Assembly: GCA_036340215.1 (NCBI GenBank)
Contig: JAYYZF010000066.1
Coordinates: 1-26,183 of the forward strand
Reading direction: 5' to 3'
DNA length: 26,183 nt
Origin: JABJPE01 sp036340215
GTDB taxonomy: Bacteria; Pseudomonadota; Gammaproteobacteria; Comchoanobacterales; Comchoanobacteraceae
The translations under genes were made by a program, and so were the position numbers. The notes below the pieces were generated by a model, which saw only the letters and a list, made by a program, of their open reading frames with translations, ran no database searches and had not been told where the DNA came from. Shown in pieces: positions 7,796-16,079 of the stretch. Each line of letters begins with the position of its first letter. Position 1 is the first letter of the stretch.

Positions 7796-9001
7796 TTAAA
7801 CTGCGGCCTCAACAGCAGCAGTTACTTTAGATATAAGTCTTGGATCCAAAGGCATAGGGATTATGTATTCTGGCCCAAACTTAAAATCTTGCGGTAACTT
7901 ATAGCTTTTGACTATTTCTTCAGGTATCTTGCTTTTGGCTATACTTGCAATAGCATATGCAGCAGCTTTTTGCATTTCAAAAGTTATTGCTTTGGCTTTC
8001 ATGTTTAATGCTCCTCTGAAGATATAAGGGAAGCAGAGAACATTATTTATTTGATTTGGAAGATCGCTACGGCCAGTGGCAACTATCCCGTCAGGGCGTG
8101 TTGCTTTAGCAAGATCGTAATTTATTTCTGGATCAGGATTTGATAATATAAATATTATTGGATTATCTTTCATGCTTTTAAGTTCTGTAGGCGTAATTAT
8201 ATCTGGACCCGCGAGACCTATAAGAATATCAGCATCTTTAATTGCTGCTTGTTGTGACGTTTCAGGAATATTTTGCGCGAATGCTCTTTTATATTCATTG
8301 ACACCGTCTCTACTGTTGGTTACAAGGCCTTTACTATCAACCAGGAATATATTATTACGTTTTGCTCCAAGCTGTACTAAAAATTCCATTGATGCTAACG
8401 CGGCTGCCCCAGCTCCAATGCATGCTATCTTGGATGATGCTAATGTTTTGCCTTGTAATTCAAGTGCATTTATCAGGCCAGCAGCTATAGATACAGCTGT
8501 GCCATGTTGATCATCATGGAAAACCGGGATATCAATAAGTTTTTTAAGTTCATTTTCTATAACAAAGCAGTCTGGTGCTTTTATGTCTTCCAAATTTATT
8601 CCACCAAAAGTAGGTGCTATGTTGGCTACAGTTTTAATAAACTCATTTGGGTCTTGACAGTCAATTTCTATGTCAAAAACATCAATGTCAGCAAATTTTT
8701 TGAAGAGAGCAGCTTTACCCTCCATCACTGGTTTACTTGCAAGTGCTCCAAGATTACCTAAGCCTAAGATAGCTGTTCCATTGGTTATTACCCCAACAAG
8801 ATTGCCTTTACTAGTATACTTATAAGAATTATTTGGATCTTTTGCTATTTCTAAAACTGGCTCAGCTACTCCCGGGCTGTAAGCAAGGGCAAGATCATCC
8901 TGCGTGCTAGTATCTTTAGTTACATGCACTTCGAGCTTGCCTGGCTTTGGCATAGCATGATAATCTAAAGCTGGGGATTGTTTAATTGACATAAGTTTCA
9001 C
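7796..9001 (-). CDS. maeB: Malic enzyme, short form without a phosphotransacetylase domain
   Basis: This enzyme oxidatively decarboxylates malate to pyruvate with reduction of NAD(P). Recognisable parts are ALAYSPGVAEP with the catalytic Tyr41, VMEGKAALFKKFADIDVFDIE with Lys96, the metal-binding GGINLEDI, VFHDDQHGTA, and the nucleotide-binding IACIGAGAAA. At 401 residues it ends where the malic enzyme domain ends, whereas typical proteobacterial MaeB proteins run to about 760 residues with a PTA-like C-terminal domain. Short, MaeB-like enzymes are known elsewhere, so this is probably not a truncation. The first codon is a GTG at 9001; the ATG three codons later (8992) gives the more family-like start MSIKQSPALDYH. 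It is divergent from the lipoprotein gene with only about 25 bases between starts. The cofactor cannot be assigned from sequence. Confidence 0.9.
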   Translation of the reverse strand: MKLMSIKQSPALDYHAMPKPGKLEVHVTKDTSTQDDLALAYSPGVAEPVLEIAKDPNNSYKYTSKGNLVGVITNGTAILGLGNLGALASKPVMEGKAALFKKFADIDVFDIEIDCQDPNEFIKTVANIAPTFGGINLEDIKAPDCFVIENELKKLIDIPVFHDDQHGTAVSIAAGLINALELQGKTLASSKIACIGAGAAALASMEFLVQLGAKRNNIFLVDSKGLVTNSRDGVNEYKRAFAQNIPETSQQAAIKDADILIGLAGPDIITPTELKSMKDNPIIFILSNPDPEINYDLAKATRPDGIVATGRSDLPNQINNVLCFPYIFRGALNMKAKAITFEMQKAAAYAIASIAKSKIPEEIVKSYKLPQDFKFGPEYIIPMPLDPRLISKVTAAVEAAV

Positions 9002-9025
9002 AATTTTAATATTATTTTACTCTAT

Positions 9026-9607
9026 ATGAGATGTTGTATGAAAGCAAGATATTTGTCAAACGCTTGCACGCCTGAAGTTATCAAGAGTGTTTACGTTTTT
9101 TTTATTCTGTTCTTAGTCACAAGTTGTGGTAAAACTTTTCCTGAAAAAATTGGAGTAACTGATTTTTATTGGGATAACTTGACTCCAAGCGAAAGGCAGG
9201 CTCATAAAGCTACTTTTGAAAAAATAGATAATTTAAGAAGTCACTATTATCCACAAACTTTGAAAATAAACAGGGCCTTATCTGTAAAGATAAACAATGG
9301 CACTGCGCTAATGCTACCAGATTTTAAGCCAGAACGATACAATGCAATTCTTCTTACTTTGCAACAAGATAGTTGTAAGCGTGTGCCTATACGGGCCCTA
9401 GATAGTGATAAACAAACTACTTTAAACATTTGTTTCTGGGGTCACCAAGTATGGCTTGATCCAAGCAATACTAACATAGACAATGCTCTATACTCAGCAA
9501 GATTGTTTGAATCAGGTTTATGGCAGCGTTTTACCTATAAGCATATAAATACATCTGGTTATGCTGGCCTGAGTGATGTAAATATCTCCGTTAAGTTAAT
9601 TTCATAG
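9026..9607 (+). CDS. Putative lipoprotein of unknown function
   Basis: I do not recognise a family for this 193-residue protein. The N-terminus has a basic region, a hydrophobic stretch VYVFFILFLV (about 23-31 in part) and a lipobox VTSC with the lipidated Cys34, so it should be a membrane-anchored lipoprotein. The mature part has no charged repeats or further membrane segments. A second in-frame ATG at 9038 (MKARYLS) would also keep the whole signal peptide and may be the true start; neither has a strong ribosome binding site. Its stop lies seven bases before tsaB, which suggests co-transcription. The neighbour does not reveal its role. Confidence 0.8.
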   Translation: MRCCMKARYLSNACTPEVIKSVYVFFILFLVTSCGKTFPEKIGVTDFYWDNLTPSERQAHKATFEKIDNLRSHYYPQTLKINRALSVKINNGTALMLPDFKPERYNAILLTLQQDSCKRVPIRALDSDKQTTLNICFWGHQVWLDPSNTNIDNALYSARLFESGLWQRFTYKHINTSGYAGLSDVNISVKLIS

Positions 9608-9614
9608 GTTATTT

Positions 9615-10316
9615 ATGCCACTTATACTTGGATTAGATACAACAACTAATAATTGCTCTGCAGCCCTCTATAATAATGGTAATATTGTACAAAAGTTTGC
9701 ATTTCTACCACGCCAACATAATAAAAATATCCATAAAATGATTCAAGAGCTATTACAAGAACAACAGGTTGAATTAGAGCAATTAGATTACATTGCAGTT
9801 ACTATTGGTCCTGGTTCATTTACAGGAGTTAGGTTGGGAATAAGTGTAGCTCAGGGTTTAGCATTTGGGTTGCAGTTAAAGATAATACCGGTATCGAGCT
9901 TAGCTGTAATGGCTTGTCATTTTTTTACTCAGTATGATGATGTGGAATTCGTAATGTCCGCATTAGATGCAAGAATGCAGCAACTTTATTGGGGAGTTTA
10001 CAGCTGCTCAAGTAATGCTGATTTTCCTTTCCCCCAGATAAATCTAGTCCAGCCGGAAAAGTTATCTAATCCTGAAGATATTATGCCTATAATTGACGAG
10101 CAGAGATTCAGTTTAGTAGGTAGCGCATGGGATACATACTCTGCTAGTCTCCCACATGAATTACGTGCGAAAAAACTTGCAGTACTGGAGCCAAACTCAG
10201 AGCCTCAGGCATATTATGTTGTGATGCTAGCTGCTGGATTAATCACTAATGCGGTTGCCATTTCCGCAGTTGAGGCCTGTTATTTGAGAAATGATGTTGC
10301 AAAGATTGCTAAGTAG
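9615..10316 (+). CDS. tsaB: tRNA threonylcarbamoyladenosine biosynthesis protein TsaB
   Basis: TsaB (YeaZ) is the scaffold partner of TsaD and TsaE, which install the t6A modification at position 37 of ANN-decoding tRNAs. The 233-residue length matches. Family signals are ILGLDTTTNNCSAALY at the N-terminus (ASKHA ATPase fold), RQHNKNIH, and GPGSFTGVRLG at residues 65-75, followed by AQGLAFGL. It follows the lipoprotein gene by seven bases, and a strong bidirectional terminator hairpin lies about 20 bases after its stop codon. Confidence 0.95.
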   Translation: MPLILGLDTTTNNCSAALYNNGNIVQKFAFLPRQHNKNIHKMIQELLQEQQVELEQLDYIAVTIGPGSFTGVRLGISVAQGLAFGLQLKIIPVSSLAVMACHFFTQYDDVEFVMSALDARMQQLYWGVYSCSSNADFPFPQINLVQPEKLSNPEDIMPIIDEQRFSLVGSAWDTYSASLPHELRAKKLAVLEPNSEPQAYYVVMLAAGLITNAVAISAVEACYLRNDVAKIAK

Positions 10317-10334
10317 TGAATATCTAGCTAAAAA

Positions 10335-10358
10335 AAAGCCAGTAATTTTACTGGCTTT
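10335..10358. terminator. Bidirectional intrinsic terminator between tsaB and the membrane protein gene
   Basis: A near-perfect hairpin pairs AAAGCCAGTAA (10335-10345) with TTACTGGCTTT (10348-10358), flanked by A and T runs on both sides. It sits between two convergent genes and can serve both. Confidence 0.85.
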
Positions 10359-10392
10359 AAAGTGTAAGCTTTTAGTAAGTACCCTCTCTATG

Positions 10393-11628
10393 TTAGATAC
10401 TTGCAGGGAGAACTAAACTATTGTTACTTGTGTTGCTCTCATCCTCTATTTGATTTGTTTGATTAGTATTACCTGAGACTCCATTAATTAATTGCTTTGC
10501 CTCCACATGGGTATTATCTTGAATTAACTTTATTCCTTCTCCTGCTACTGATTGAACCTTATTTCCAACATTCATCGCTGCTGCTGTAAGAAGCTGATAA
10601 ACGCTCTTATCAGAAAACTCAACGTCACAGCATTTATTAATATTGCTTACTAATGGACTAGTTGTTAATTCGCCATCTTTAGCATTTCTAAAGTACATTG
10701 CATTTATACTGTAGAACACTATTGCAGAAATTACTGCAACTGCAAAGCATGCCCACAATGAAGTTGGGAAAAGTAAAAAGCTACTTGCTGATGATGTTAG
10801 AAACATTGAATATGCAAAGCTGTTCACAGAGGCCACTAAGAATGTTGCAGTTGAAGCAATCACAGTTAACCAGAGTCCTATAGTTATCTGAAATCTTGTA
10901 TTACAGAATAAAGATGACCACACTTTTGCGCTATCTGACTTCTCGGGAGCATCTCCGTTTTCAATGCCATCTGTTGCAATCTTAAACAGTAACGTTCTGG
11001 TCTTTATGTAAAGTGTGCTTGATAGTAGGGGAATTGTTAGGAAAATAGTTGCTCCTAGTAGGATAGTACTAAACGGAGTAAAGCTCAGTAGCCCGCCATG
11101 TAAATAAAGTAATATACCAATTGCAATAGCTGTAATTACAGTGGACTTCAGTGGTTGTGAGTGATAAGCATGCCAGTAGCGCACAAACTTAAAATATAAT
11201 TTTTTAAAGAAACCAAGACTTTTGTATTTGATATTATTATCAAGGACTTCTCTCACTGGTATCAGAGCATCCCAGGCTGCTCTTTGATCTTGATTAAGTT
11301 CACTCTCTGGAATTGTATCAAGACGCGGGCAATTAAGTGCATCATTGAAGGTAGTTTCAGAGATTTTTGTCATTCTATGAAAGTTTACGTGATCGTAGAT
11401 GATGTATTCTTTATTTTTGCCTTGCATATCTGAAGTTTCAAGGTATAAGCCGTAGCATGCGGCCAGTGTTTTTCTTCTGATATGTCTGAAATCTTGACTA
11501 TCACTCTTTTTTATTTTTTCTAGGCCATCGACTTGAATGCCATAATATTGAGCTGTGTCTTGTAACTTAACTACTTCCTTATCTGTTTCCCAATATTGAG
11601 ACCAAGTTTTTCTGTAAATACTTGCCAT
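10393..11628 (-). CDS. Orphan four-helix membrane protein
   Basis: I do not recognise this 411-residue protein. An N-terminal soluble region (1-160), rich in aromatic and charged residues, is followed by two membrane segments (about 162-181 and 185-208), a short loop, and two more (about 246-268 and 287-310). The C-terminal 100 residues are soluble and end in a low-complexity, Asn/Ser/Thr-rich tail (NQTNQIEDESNTSNNS). A GGAG ribosome binding site eight bases before the ATG supports the start. It lies between tsaB and mutS on the minus strand with its own upstream gap, so it is probably monocistronic. Its architecture would fit an effector or envelope protein of a host-associated bacterium, but that is speculation. 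Confidence 0.85.
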   Translation of the reverse strand: MASIYRKTWSQYWETDKEVVKLQDTAQYYGIQVDGLEKIKKSDSQDFRHIRRKTLAACYGLYLETSDMQGKNKEYIIYDHVNFHRMTKISETTFNDALNCPRLDTIPESELNQDQRAAWDALIPVREVLDNNIKYKSLGFFKKLYFKFVRYWHAYHSQPLKSTVITAIAIGILLYLHGGLLSFTPFSTILLGATIFLTIPLLSSTLYIKTRTLLFKIATDGIENGDAPEKSDSAKVWSSLFCNTRFQITIGLWLTVIASTATFLVASVNSFAYSMFLTSSASSFLLFPTSLWACFAVAVISAIVFYSINAMYFRNAKDGELTTSPLVSNINKCCDVEFSDKSVYQLLTAAAMNVGNKVQSVAGEGIKLIQDNTHVEAKQLINGVSGNTNQTNQIEDESNTSNNSLVLPASI

Positions 11629-11699
11629 TTTTTATCTCCAATTAATAAAATTATATACGTCACCAATTATAAAAAAATACTAGACTAAAGTCAATGAAT

Positions 11700-14258
11700 T
11701 TACGTATTAACCTCCTGTATATTCTTTATATTATGAAGTATTTCAAGTGCTTGCATGGGACTTATGTTATCAGGATTAATTTTGCTTAGCTCGATTAGAA
11801 CTGGATGGTTATCCTCACTGTTATTTCGCGTTGTCGTAATAGGTTTTTGCTCCTCAGAATTATAGCTTCTAGCAATTGTTTTTGCTTTAGATATTACTTC
11901 ACTTGGAACTCCTGCAAGCTTGGCAACATCTAGACCATAGCTTGAACTAGCAGCTCCTGATTTAATTTTATGCAAAAAAATTATTTTATCGCCAGCCTCA
12001 CTTGCAGCAAAGTGAAGATTGTTTATATTCTGAAATTTAGCTGCAAGCTGGGTTAATTCTAGGTAGTGTGTTGCAAATAAACACATGGCTCTGCTTGCTG
12101 CCAAGTACTCAGCTGTCGCCCATGCAATGGCCATCCCGTCAGCAGTACTCGTACCTCTACCTATTTCATCCATTAGAATTAACGAGTCTGATGTGCAATT
12201 ATGCAGAATATTTGCAGTTTCACTCATTTCAACCATAAATGTTGACTTGCCGTCACTAATATCATCAGAGGCGCCAATACGAGTAAATATTTTTGATATC
12301 GGGCCTATTACAGCATTTGCTGCGGGGACAAAAGAACCAATATGTGCTGCTATTACTATTAATGCGGTTTGTCTCATATAGGTGGACTTCCCACCCATAT
12401 TAGGCCCCGTAATTATTTGTAATGAGTTTGCATGGTTTAGGTCGGTATCATTGGGAACAAAGCTTTTGCTGCTATTAGCCTCAATTACTCCATGGCGGCC
12501 AGATTCAATTCTTATACCTAATTCAGGCCTTAATTGTGGTCTTGTTAAGCGCAAAGTGACGGCTCTTTCAGCAAGGTTTGTCAACAGATCAGTGCTGGCT
12601 ATTGCAGCTATAGTCTGTTTTAATTTGGGTAAATATTCTATTAAGCTCAGTAAAATTTGCTGATAGAGTTCTTTTTCAAGATTTAATGCTTTACTTTGAG
12701 AGCTTAGAGCTTCGTTTTCATAGCTCTTTAACTCTGAGGTTATGTAACGCTCCGCATTTTTCAGCGTTTGTCTACGATTGTAATGGTTTGGTACATTATC
12801 GCTATGGGCCTTACTCACCTCAATGTAAAATCCTTGTACTCTGTTGTATCCTACTTTTAAAGTAGGAATTCCTGTGGCACTTTTCTCCCTCTGTTCCAGG
12901 TCCAAAAGGTATTGATTGGATTCGGCTGCGAATGAGCGAAGCCTATCAAGCTCAACATTAAATCCAGCTTTTATTACGCCACCATCACGTATCAATACTG
13001 GTGGGTTCGGTATAATGCTGCTAGCAAGAAGCTCGGCAAGTTCAGGTAGTGATTCTAAACTTTCAGCAATTTTTTTAGTAAGGTTTGTAGGAACTTCGAA
13101 TAAAAGCTGCTTGAGCTTAGGCACTTCAAAGAGGGCGTGTTGTAACTTTTCAAGATCACGTGGCCTTGCTGTTTGTAATGCTATTCTGGCTATTATGCGT
13201 TCAATATCACCGATTGGCTGCATAATTTTTTGCATAATACTATACTTCTTGCTTGAAATTAAAGCATCTATGGCATCATAGCGGCTATTCAGTGTTGCTT
13301 GGTTTCTTATTGGCCTCTTTATCAATCTTGTTAGCATTCTACTACCCATTGGTGTTGCTGTTTTATCCATAACAGCTTGTAGGGTAAATTTATTGCCGCC
13401 ACTAATATTTTCATATAATTCTAGATTAGCAATAGTTGTTTTATCTAATTGTATTTCTTCAGATGCCTCTAGAAGTTTGACTCTATCAATATGGGGTAGA
13501 GCTTGTTTTTGAGTTAGTTTTACGTATTGAAGTAGGGCCCCTGCAGCACATATAGCCACATGGGCACCCTCAACACCAAAGCCACTCAGGCTTTGACTTT
13601 TAAGTTGCTGTAGAAGTATTTCGTAAGAGGTCTTATATTTAAATTCCCAAGCAGGTCTTTTACTCACTACACATTTGAGTTCGCTAAGGTCAAGATCAAG
13701 TTGCTCTTCACTAATAAGAATTTCGGTTGGTGCCGAGCGAATTAATGTTTGCTGAAGCTCTGCCAGTGAACTTGGTTGTTCCAGAAAAAAACGTCCAGAA
13801 GAAATTTCTAATGAAGCAATACCATAAAGTTTTTTATAGCAAAATACTGCTGAAAGTATTATTTCGCCTTTATTGTCAGTCAATGCTTGATCTGTAACAG
13901 TTCCAGGCGTAAGAATTTTAGTTACTTTTCTTTCTACTGGACCCTTCGCTGTAACATCACCAACTTGCTCGCAGACTACTACAGTTTCACCAAGCTTTAA
14001 TAGCTTTGCAATATAGTTTTCAGCAGCATGATAAGGAACACCCGCCATTGGTATAGGCTCACTATTTGATTTTCCTCTGTGTGTTAGAGTTATGTCTAGA
14101 AGCTTTGCCGCTTTTACTGCGTCGGCAAAAAAAAGTTCGTAAAAATCGCCCATGCGATAAAGAAGTAAATCATTTTTATGTTGTTCTTTTATTGTCAGAT
14201 ATTGCCGCATCATTGGAGTATGTTCGGCAAAGTTTTTTGATGCTGTTTTAACTGTCAT
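11700..14258 (-). CDS. mutS: DNA mismatch repair protein MutS
   Basis: MutS recognises base mismatches and, with MutL, starts strand-specific repair. The protein is full length (852 residues from this ATG; E. coli 853). The mismatch-reading Phe-x-Glu motif is in RMGDFYELF (Phe39 and Glu41 from this ATG). Walker A, GPNMGGKST, holds Lys624, and the Walker B region LILMDEIGRGTST follows. The last residues resemble the C-terminal dimerisation segment, with the pattern SPMQALEIL. An upstream in-frame TTG at 14264 is possible, but the ATG is preferred; neither has a clear Shine-Dalgarno. The 207-base gap to pncC holds no gene that I can support. MutS close to recA is a common gammaproteobacterial neighbourhood. 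Confidence 0.97.
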   Translation of the reverse strand: MTVKTASKNFAEHTPMMRQYLTIKEQHKNDLLLYRMGDFYELFFADAVKAAKLLDITLTHRGKSNSEPIPMAGVPYHAAENYIAKLLKLGETVVVCEQVGDVTAKGPVERKVTKILTPGTVTDQALTDNKGEIILSAVFCYKKLYGIASLEISSGRFFLEQPSSLAELQQTLIRSAPTEILISEEQLDLDLSELKCVVSKRPAWEFKYKTSYEILLQQLKSQSLSGFGVEGAHVAICAAGALLQYVKLTQKQALPHIDRVKLLEASEEIQLDKTTIANLELYENISGGNKFTLQAVMDKTATPMGSRMLTRLIKRPIRNQATLNSRYDAIDALISSKKYSIMQKIMQPIGDIERIIARIALQTARPRDLEKLQHALFEVPKLKQLLFEVPTNLTKKIAESLESLPELAELLASSIIPNPPVLIRDGGVIKAGFNVELDRLRSFAAESNQYLLDLEQREKSATGIPTLKVGYNRVQGFYIEVSKAHSDNVPNHYNRRQTLKNAERYITSELKSYENEALSSQSKALNLEKELYQQILLSLIEYLPKLKQTIAAIASTDLLTNLAERAVTLRLTRPQLRPELGIRIESGRHGVIEANSSKSFVPNDTDLNHANSLQIITGPNMGGKSTYMRQTALIVIAAHIGSFVPAANAVIGPISKIFTRIGASDDISDGKSTFMVEMSETANILHNCTSDSLILMDEIGRGTSTADGMAIAWATAEYLAASRAMCLFATHYLELTQLAAKFQNINNLHFAASEAGDKIIFLHKIKSGAASSSYGLDVAKLAGVPSEVISKAKTIARSYNSEEQKPITTTRNNSEDNHPVLIELSKINPDNISPMQALEILHNIKNIQEVNT

Positions 14259-14471
14259 AAACAACAGTTTATGGAGTTAAGCTGGTTATGTCTAGCTTAA
14301 ACTCTAAAATAATACTTACAATATTCACTAGCTTACCACTGTTAGTTGTTTTTGCAGTTAAAAGGCTTCTATGCTTTTTTTGTTAGTGTCTTAGAATAAG
14401 TTTTTTATTTGATCACCTTAGAAGTAAAGTAGATTGCCTATATTCCTTTAATTTTTTGTTCACTATCAACT

Positions 14472-14963
14472 TTATATCTGATTTTCTATTAGTTCTTTAA
14501 GTAAGAGACAGGATCTGAGAACTGCTTCTTCTTGAATTTCTACTCGAGATCCAGTTAAGTTTAATCTTATTTCTTTCAATTCAAGTTCAGATAATATAGT
14601 AAGAAAAACAGTTCCAACTGGATATCTTCTTTGACTGATATTAGGGCCTGCTTCTCCCGTTAAAGCAATAGCGTGAGTTGTCTCTAGCTTTTGTTTTACA
14701 GATACTGCCAAACTAGTGCTTATTTCCTGGCTAACTGCACCATATGTCTCTATATCCTCTGGTAAAACGTTTAGAATTTTCATTTTTGCAATGTTACTGT
14801 AAGCACATATACCCCCCAAATACCAACTAGAAGCGCCAGATTTAGTAGTTAAAGTGGCGCTTAGTAGACCACCAGTTACAGACTCAGCTAGTCCAAGGCT
14901 CAGCTCATTGCTCTGCATAAGTTGTTGCAGGTCAGCTACTACTTTGTTAATTTTTGTTGTCAT
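14472..14963 (-). CDS. pncC: CinA C-terminal-type nicotinamide-nucleotide amidase
   Basis: PncC deamidates nicotinamide mononucleotide to nicotinic acid mononucleotide in pyridine nucleotide recycling. The 163-residue protein is the stand-alone CinA C-terminal domain, as in E. coli YgaD. Motifs are GLAESVTGG (24-32) with Ser28, AYSNIAKMKIL (54-64), YGAVSQE, and TGEAGP (102-107). Two usual residues differ: the family AESCTGG has Val for Cys, and the usual TGIAGPGGG-type loop is TGEAGPNIS. An AGGAG site nine bases before the ATG supports the start. In relatives this gene directly precedes recA; here three orphan genes intervene. Confidence 0.9.
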   Translation of the reverse strand: MTTKINKVVADLQQLMQSNELSLGLAESVTGGLLSATLTTKSGASSWYLGGICAYSNIAKMKILNVLPEDIETYGAVSQEISTSLAVSVKQKLETTHAIALTGEAGPNISQRRYPVGTVFLTILSELELKEIRLNLTGSRVEIQEEAVLRSCLLLKELIENQI

Positions 14964-15221
14964 TTTAAGTTACTCCTGGTTTGATCTTCTAAGTATTGAT
15001 CGTCAGTAAAAATTTTTCAAATACGGATGTACGTATGTACAAAAAATATTTTGCTTTAGGTCAAACAGTACTGTAATTCAATCTTAATTTAAAAAATAAG
15101 AGCAGTACTTGTTTTACTTAGATGGCGCTTTAAGCCACATATTTATTTTTAACAGATTCATATCTTGTTAAAGTTGGTGCTTAATCTTGATTTATCATCA
15201 TCTAGTAATTTTAGCTTAAAA

Positions 15222-15251
15222 TTGATATTTATGCATAATATGCAGTATAAT
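15222..15251 (+). promoter_or_regulatory. Promoter of the repeat-protein gene
   Basis: TTGATA (15222-15227) and TATAAT (15246-15251) are separated by 18 bases, placing the start of transcription near 15258. This argues against any translation start upstream of 15258 and supports the ATG at 15291. The rest of the 327-base divergent gap 14964-15290 shows no gene. Confidence 0.65.
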
Positions 15252-15290
15252 CATGCAATTAAGTGTTTGTGGTTAAAGGTGGTTTCAATT

Positions 15291-16037
15291 ATGATGAGTA
15301 AATCAGCTAAAGAAGTTTTCAATAATCCTGATATTCAGGTTCTTTTAACAAGAAATATTTTAAAAAAGACTGATTTTTTTAGGATGTCTAGTGGTGTTTT
15401 GCTTTCCCTGCAGAATGAAGGCGTTTATTATCTTATGCTGCTTGGAAAAATAAGTTTAGCTAATCTGCGTGATCTTGATTATAGTGATGACTTAATCGAA
15501 TCCTTGAAGTGCCCTCGTATAGCGCACTTACTGAAAGATGATGTTATAAAGTTAGTTGATTTAGGAAATGTGTACCCTATACACTTGAAAGTAATAGCTA
15601 TTCCTGAAATTTATGAGCTGATTGCCTCAAGAAAGCTTAAGTTTTTCGATCTTACTTTAAACTTTTGCAAGGCAATACTTATCCCTTTTGTCCGTGTTAA
15701 TTTTCTGTCATTTACTGTAGATGAGCTAAAAGTGATTAGTGCCGATGCAATACTAGCTCTTGAAAACAATGATATAACAGCTTTGCTAGAAGATAAAGTT
15801 TTGTCAAAACAAAAGTTGTTAAATATTTGTAGTAATTGTCGTCGTGCTCTGGAAAATGTGTGTATTCGAGAATTATTTAGGTCCAAGGTTATCTGCTATG
15901 AAGACCTTTATCAAGTTAATGATTGTGTGCTAGAATTTGTTAATGCTGACTTAGTTCATTCATTGCAATCAGGTGTTGTTCCAAAGTCATTTTTGTTCAA
16001 TATTGAGAGACAACGTTCTGTATTTGGCTACATGTAG
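15291..16037 (+). CDS. Orphan alpha-helical tandem-repeat protein
   Basis: I do not recognise a family. From the ATG at 15291 it is 248 residues; a longer frame back to a TTG at 15165 is open but lies upstream of the promoter, while AAAGGTGG at 15275-15282 is a good ribosome binding site for 15291 (or the ATG at 15294). Most of the protein is built of about seven or eight degenerate units of 24-30 residues. Examples are FNNPDIQVLLTRNILKKTD, LKCPRIAHLLKDDVIKLVDL, LENNDITALLEDKVLSKQKL, LENVCIRELFRSKVICYEDL and FVNADLVHSLQSGVVPKSFL. The shared pattern is a hydrophobic residue, Asn or Pro, Ile/Val/Leu, two residues, Leu-Leu, three or four residues, Val/Ile, then Leu eight or so later. This suggests a helical solenoid for protein or nucleic acid binding. 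It has no signal peptide or membrane segment. A terminator follows directly. Confidence 0.8.
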   Translation: MMSKSAKEVFNNPDIQVLLTRNILKKTDFFRMSSGVLLSLQNEGVYYLMLLGKISLANLRDLDYSDDLIESLKCPRIAHLLKDDVIKLVDLGNVYPIHLKVIAIPEIYELIASRKLKFFDLTLNFCKAILIPFVRVNFLSFTVDELKVISADAILALENNDITALLEDKVLSKQKLLNICSNCRRALENVCIRELFRSKVICYEDLYQVNDCVLEFVNADLVHSLQSGVVPKSFLFNIERQRSVFGYM

Positions 16038-16053
16038 TTCAAGTTTGCAAAAA

Positions 16054-16077
16054 AAAAGCGGCCTTATGACCGCTTTT
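16054..16077. terminator. Bidirectional intrinsic terminator
   Basis: AAAAGCGG (16054-16061) pairs perfectly with CCGCTTTT (16070-16077) around an eight-base loop, with an A run before it and a T run inside the right arm. It lies between the convergent repeat-protein gene and the acidic-protein gene, whose stop codon is at 16080-16082. Confidence 0.8.
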
Positions 16078-16079
16078 AG

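Noticed and set aside
7689..7799. 36-codon frame encoding a short hydrophobic peptide (MEFYALFTLGTWLL)
   Set aside because: Weak ribosome binding site, overlaps the maeB end, and no terminator or family support. A real small membrane peptide cannot be excluded.
12085..13281. Several plus-strand frames opposite mutS
   Set aside because: They are antisense shadows of a clear full-length mutS with no ribosome binding sites or domain matches.
15165..15290. TTG-initiated 42-codon extension of the repeat protein
   Set aside because: It lies largely upstream of the TTGATA/TATAAT promoter at 15222-15251, and the ATG at 15291 has a good ribosome binding site.
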